This document shows positions 58,290 to 60,000 of a stretch of 60,000 nt of DNA, piece by piece. This DNA is from Tubiluchus corallicola (taxonomy: Eukaryota > Priapulida > Priapulimorpha > Priapulimorphida > Tubiluchidae): assembly GCA_030141605.1 (NCBI GenBank), contig JAQGDQ010000219.1, positions 126,001 to 186,000 of the forward strand, written 5' to 3'. The notes under the pieces were generated by a model. It worked only from the letters and a program-made list of their open reading frames with translations. It was not told the DNA's origin and searched no databases. The translations under genes were made by a program, and so were the position numbers. How positions within the stretch are numbered: the stretch's first letter is position 1; every line of letters starts with the position of its first letter.

Positions 58290-59874
58290 CTAAATAAAAA
58301 CGTGACCTGCTATAGATAATAAATAAACATTGCCTGTTTTTGTCTTCTGAACAGAATAGGTGAGAAATAAGATAATCTTTATCTACTAGCTACAAATTCA
58401 ATCAAAAAATTCGTTGACTTTATTGTGCTTAACAACAGTAGTGTAACATCACAGTGACAGATTTAATGATTTTGAATTTCACTCAAGTTAAACTCAGCTG
58501 AATTAAACTCAAGTTTTAAGATAACCAGAATATGACATATATAACTTCTTAAATAATATTACATTGTGCTTAGCATCAGATTTGTAAATTTAAAAACCCT
58601 ACAACGTCATACTTTAAGTCTTTGTACTTTCGATGCACTAGTGTTGCAGCATTGTTACAACAAAATTAGAGTGTTACCCGTCCTTGGTCGATCCATGCTA
58701 GCAACAAATGTCCACTGGTCAGTGTGCGGATCATAACGTTCACAACTGTTTAGATGAGAAGCTCCATTTTGGCCACCAGTGACAAACATAAAACCGTGTA
58801 GAACAGCCACGCTAAAATTAATTCGCTTTTCTAACATTGGTGCAACCAGCTCCCATCTATCAGTGTTTGGGTCATATCTTTCCACACTGTAACAAGAAAA
58901 TCAATTTAGGTAACACCACCTATGTGTTAGAGTAGTCAATTAAATTATTATGAATTTAGCAAGTCTCTTGCACTTGGTGGCAGAAAAGTTAATCTAAAAA
59001 TGATAAGCTGTTAAGATTAATGTCAAAATTAACAAATATAATTTAAAATGCTTGCAGTAAATATTATAACCATTTACGCTGCTGAATGATCAAGACTGAG
59101 AAGACAGTGAACTAGCTCCTTACAGTGAACTAACTCTTACATTTAAATTGCAAAAATGACCTGAGCAGAAATCTTTTACCTTTAAAACTACAATACACCT
59201 TACACAAATATCAATCTAAATTCTCAAGTAACACACACAGAAACAAATCTAGGTAACTACCAGTAACAACATCTAACTCGCTAAATAACATATAAATATA
59301 TGCCATAATACTCTTGTCACATGGAAGAAATTTGACTGAGTTAGTTTCATACTTGAAGTGTTTTACATATAATTTTTGACAAGTGAAAATCATGCACTTT
59401 AGCATAGCATCAGTTTACAGCTTTTCAGCGGTTCTGATATATGCTTCTAGAACATCTAGATAAGAAACCTGGCACATTGCTTCCATGGGCTGGCGAACTA
59501 GTCTAGATCAATCTTGTCAACATCGTCTCAAGTTCAGGTGATACCAGTAAAGACTGCTTTCAGTGCATATTTCAACTGGACTTGGTTTACTAGACTGAGA
59601 ATATTGGAAGCTGGACTGAAAACAATCTTGATCCAGATCATTTGAGCTCAGAACTGCTGTTGAAAAGATTTACTAGATTCGATAATGCCTGGATGAAATA
59701 CATAGAGTACAACTGTATGAATACTAAGCAAACCTGTTAAGGCACGGGGGACCATAGCCACCAACTGCATAGATAAAGCTGTCCAGTACTGCCACACCAA
59801 AACAGCTGCGAGTGTGTAACATTGGAGCAACATCTTCCCAAGTATCTGTTTTAGGGTTGTACCTCTCCACAGAC
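58126..59874 (-). CDS. Kelch-repeat protein (KLHL-type), C-terminal exons; gene continues past right edge
   Basis: Three coding segments in transcript order (59874-59734, 58886-58678, 58289-58126) encode kelch blades: [64 protein letters not shown], and a closing strand [15 protein letters not shown]. The protein ends [10 protein letters not shown] and TGA (58128-58126). Each blade shows the paired Gly, the aromatic Tyr/Trp pair and the -GG motif of a beta-propeller. Family knowledge suggests an N-terminal BTB/BACK part (outside the window) and a role as a Cullin-3 ubiquitin-ligase adaptor that picks substrates. The join from 58678 to 58289 is in phase, but 59734 (ends phase 1) to 58886 (needs phase 2) is not, so a small exon is probably unseen between them. 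The paralogue cannot be named. Confidence 0.85.
58678..58886 (-). CDS. Kelch exon, two blades
   Basis: It codes [37 protein letters not shown], then [20 protein letters not shown] and DRPRT. The acceptor is gttacag; the donor gtaaca. Confidence 0.88.
58887..59733 (-). other. Kelch gene intron(s), possibly with an unseen exon
   Basis: 847 bp with no recognisable kelch motif in any frame. The phase arithmetic of the flanking exons requires an extra exon of length 3n+1 here or an unusual splice site. A short - strand stretch near 59470-59500 before gtttct was considered but not supported. Confidence 0.5.
59734..59874 (-). CDS. Kelch exon (leftmost transcript part visible)
   Basis: The acceptor gcaaaag is followed by G, then [28 protein letters not shown] and [13 protein letters not shown]. 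The donor gtttgc is weak. One full blade. Confidence 0.82.
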
Positions 59875-60000
59875 CTTTTGCATAAAACAGATTTTAGTAA
59901 GCACTTAGTATTAAAATTTTATGTGATAAAAATGACTTGGTATCACATTTTGGTAAAATTAAATTTTCTTCTGGTTTAATGCATTCATAATTTAGCATTT

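Noticed and set aside
59465-59500. Short - strand exon (QPMEAMCQ) between kelch exons
   Set aside because: It has no kelch motif, and I could not find a convincing acceptor giving the needed 3n+1 length.

Overview
The window is AT-rich nuclear DNA from an animal. Genes are split into many short exons with GT..AG introns, and exon phases and protein sequence match well-known metazoan families. No bacterial-style operons, ribosome binding sites or CRISPR arrays are seen. Diverged LINE, tRNA-like (SINE), MITE and satellite sequence, together with introns up to 16 kb, fit an invertebrate (or basal chordate) genome of moderate size. The species cannot be fixed from sequence alone.

Layout: (1) 1-562, the last coding exon of an ELOVL6-type fatty-acid elongase on the + strand. 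(2) 1156-8672, nine coding exons of RFC4, the clamp-loader subunit, on the - strand; the final ~32 residues expected for the family are not found. (3) 8673-15600, an intergenic spacer with diverged duplicated segments, a possible hAT-like MITE and a ~1 kb repeat block containing ~150 bp tandem units. (4) 15746-51820, a complete SSBP2/3/4 (SSDP) gene on the + strand, 18 coding exons spread over 36 kb. Its 16 kb fifth intron carries a LINE reverse-transcriptase relic, tRNA-like modules and an 11-copy 77-78 bp satellite with higher-order structure. (5) 51821-54690, a probable long SSBP 3' UTR. (6) 54690-58125, spacer plus probable kelch-gene 3' UTR, with a GT/GATA microsatellite. (7) 58126-59874, the three visible C-terminal coding exons of a kelch-repeat (KLHL-type) protein on the - strand, which continues past the right edge.

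The genes have unrelated jobs: lipid elongation in the ER, DNA replication, nuclear transcriptional co-regulation with LDB/LIM complexes, and probably Cullin-3 ubiquitin ligase substrate recognition. They are ordinary metazoan neighbours, not a pathway cluster. ELOVL/RFC4 and SSBP/kelch are convergent pairs, while RFC4 and SSBP are divergent across a 7 kb spacer.

Most worth a second look: the 6-monomer higher-order repeat in the satellite; three frame-neutral SSBP exons (two of them apparent insertions against vertebrate SSBP3); the missing RFC4 C-terminal exon; and a reading-phase mismatch in the kelch gene that implies an unseen exon.
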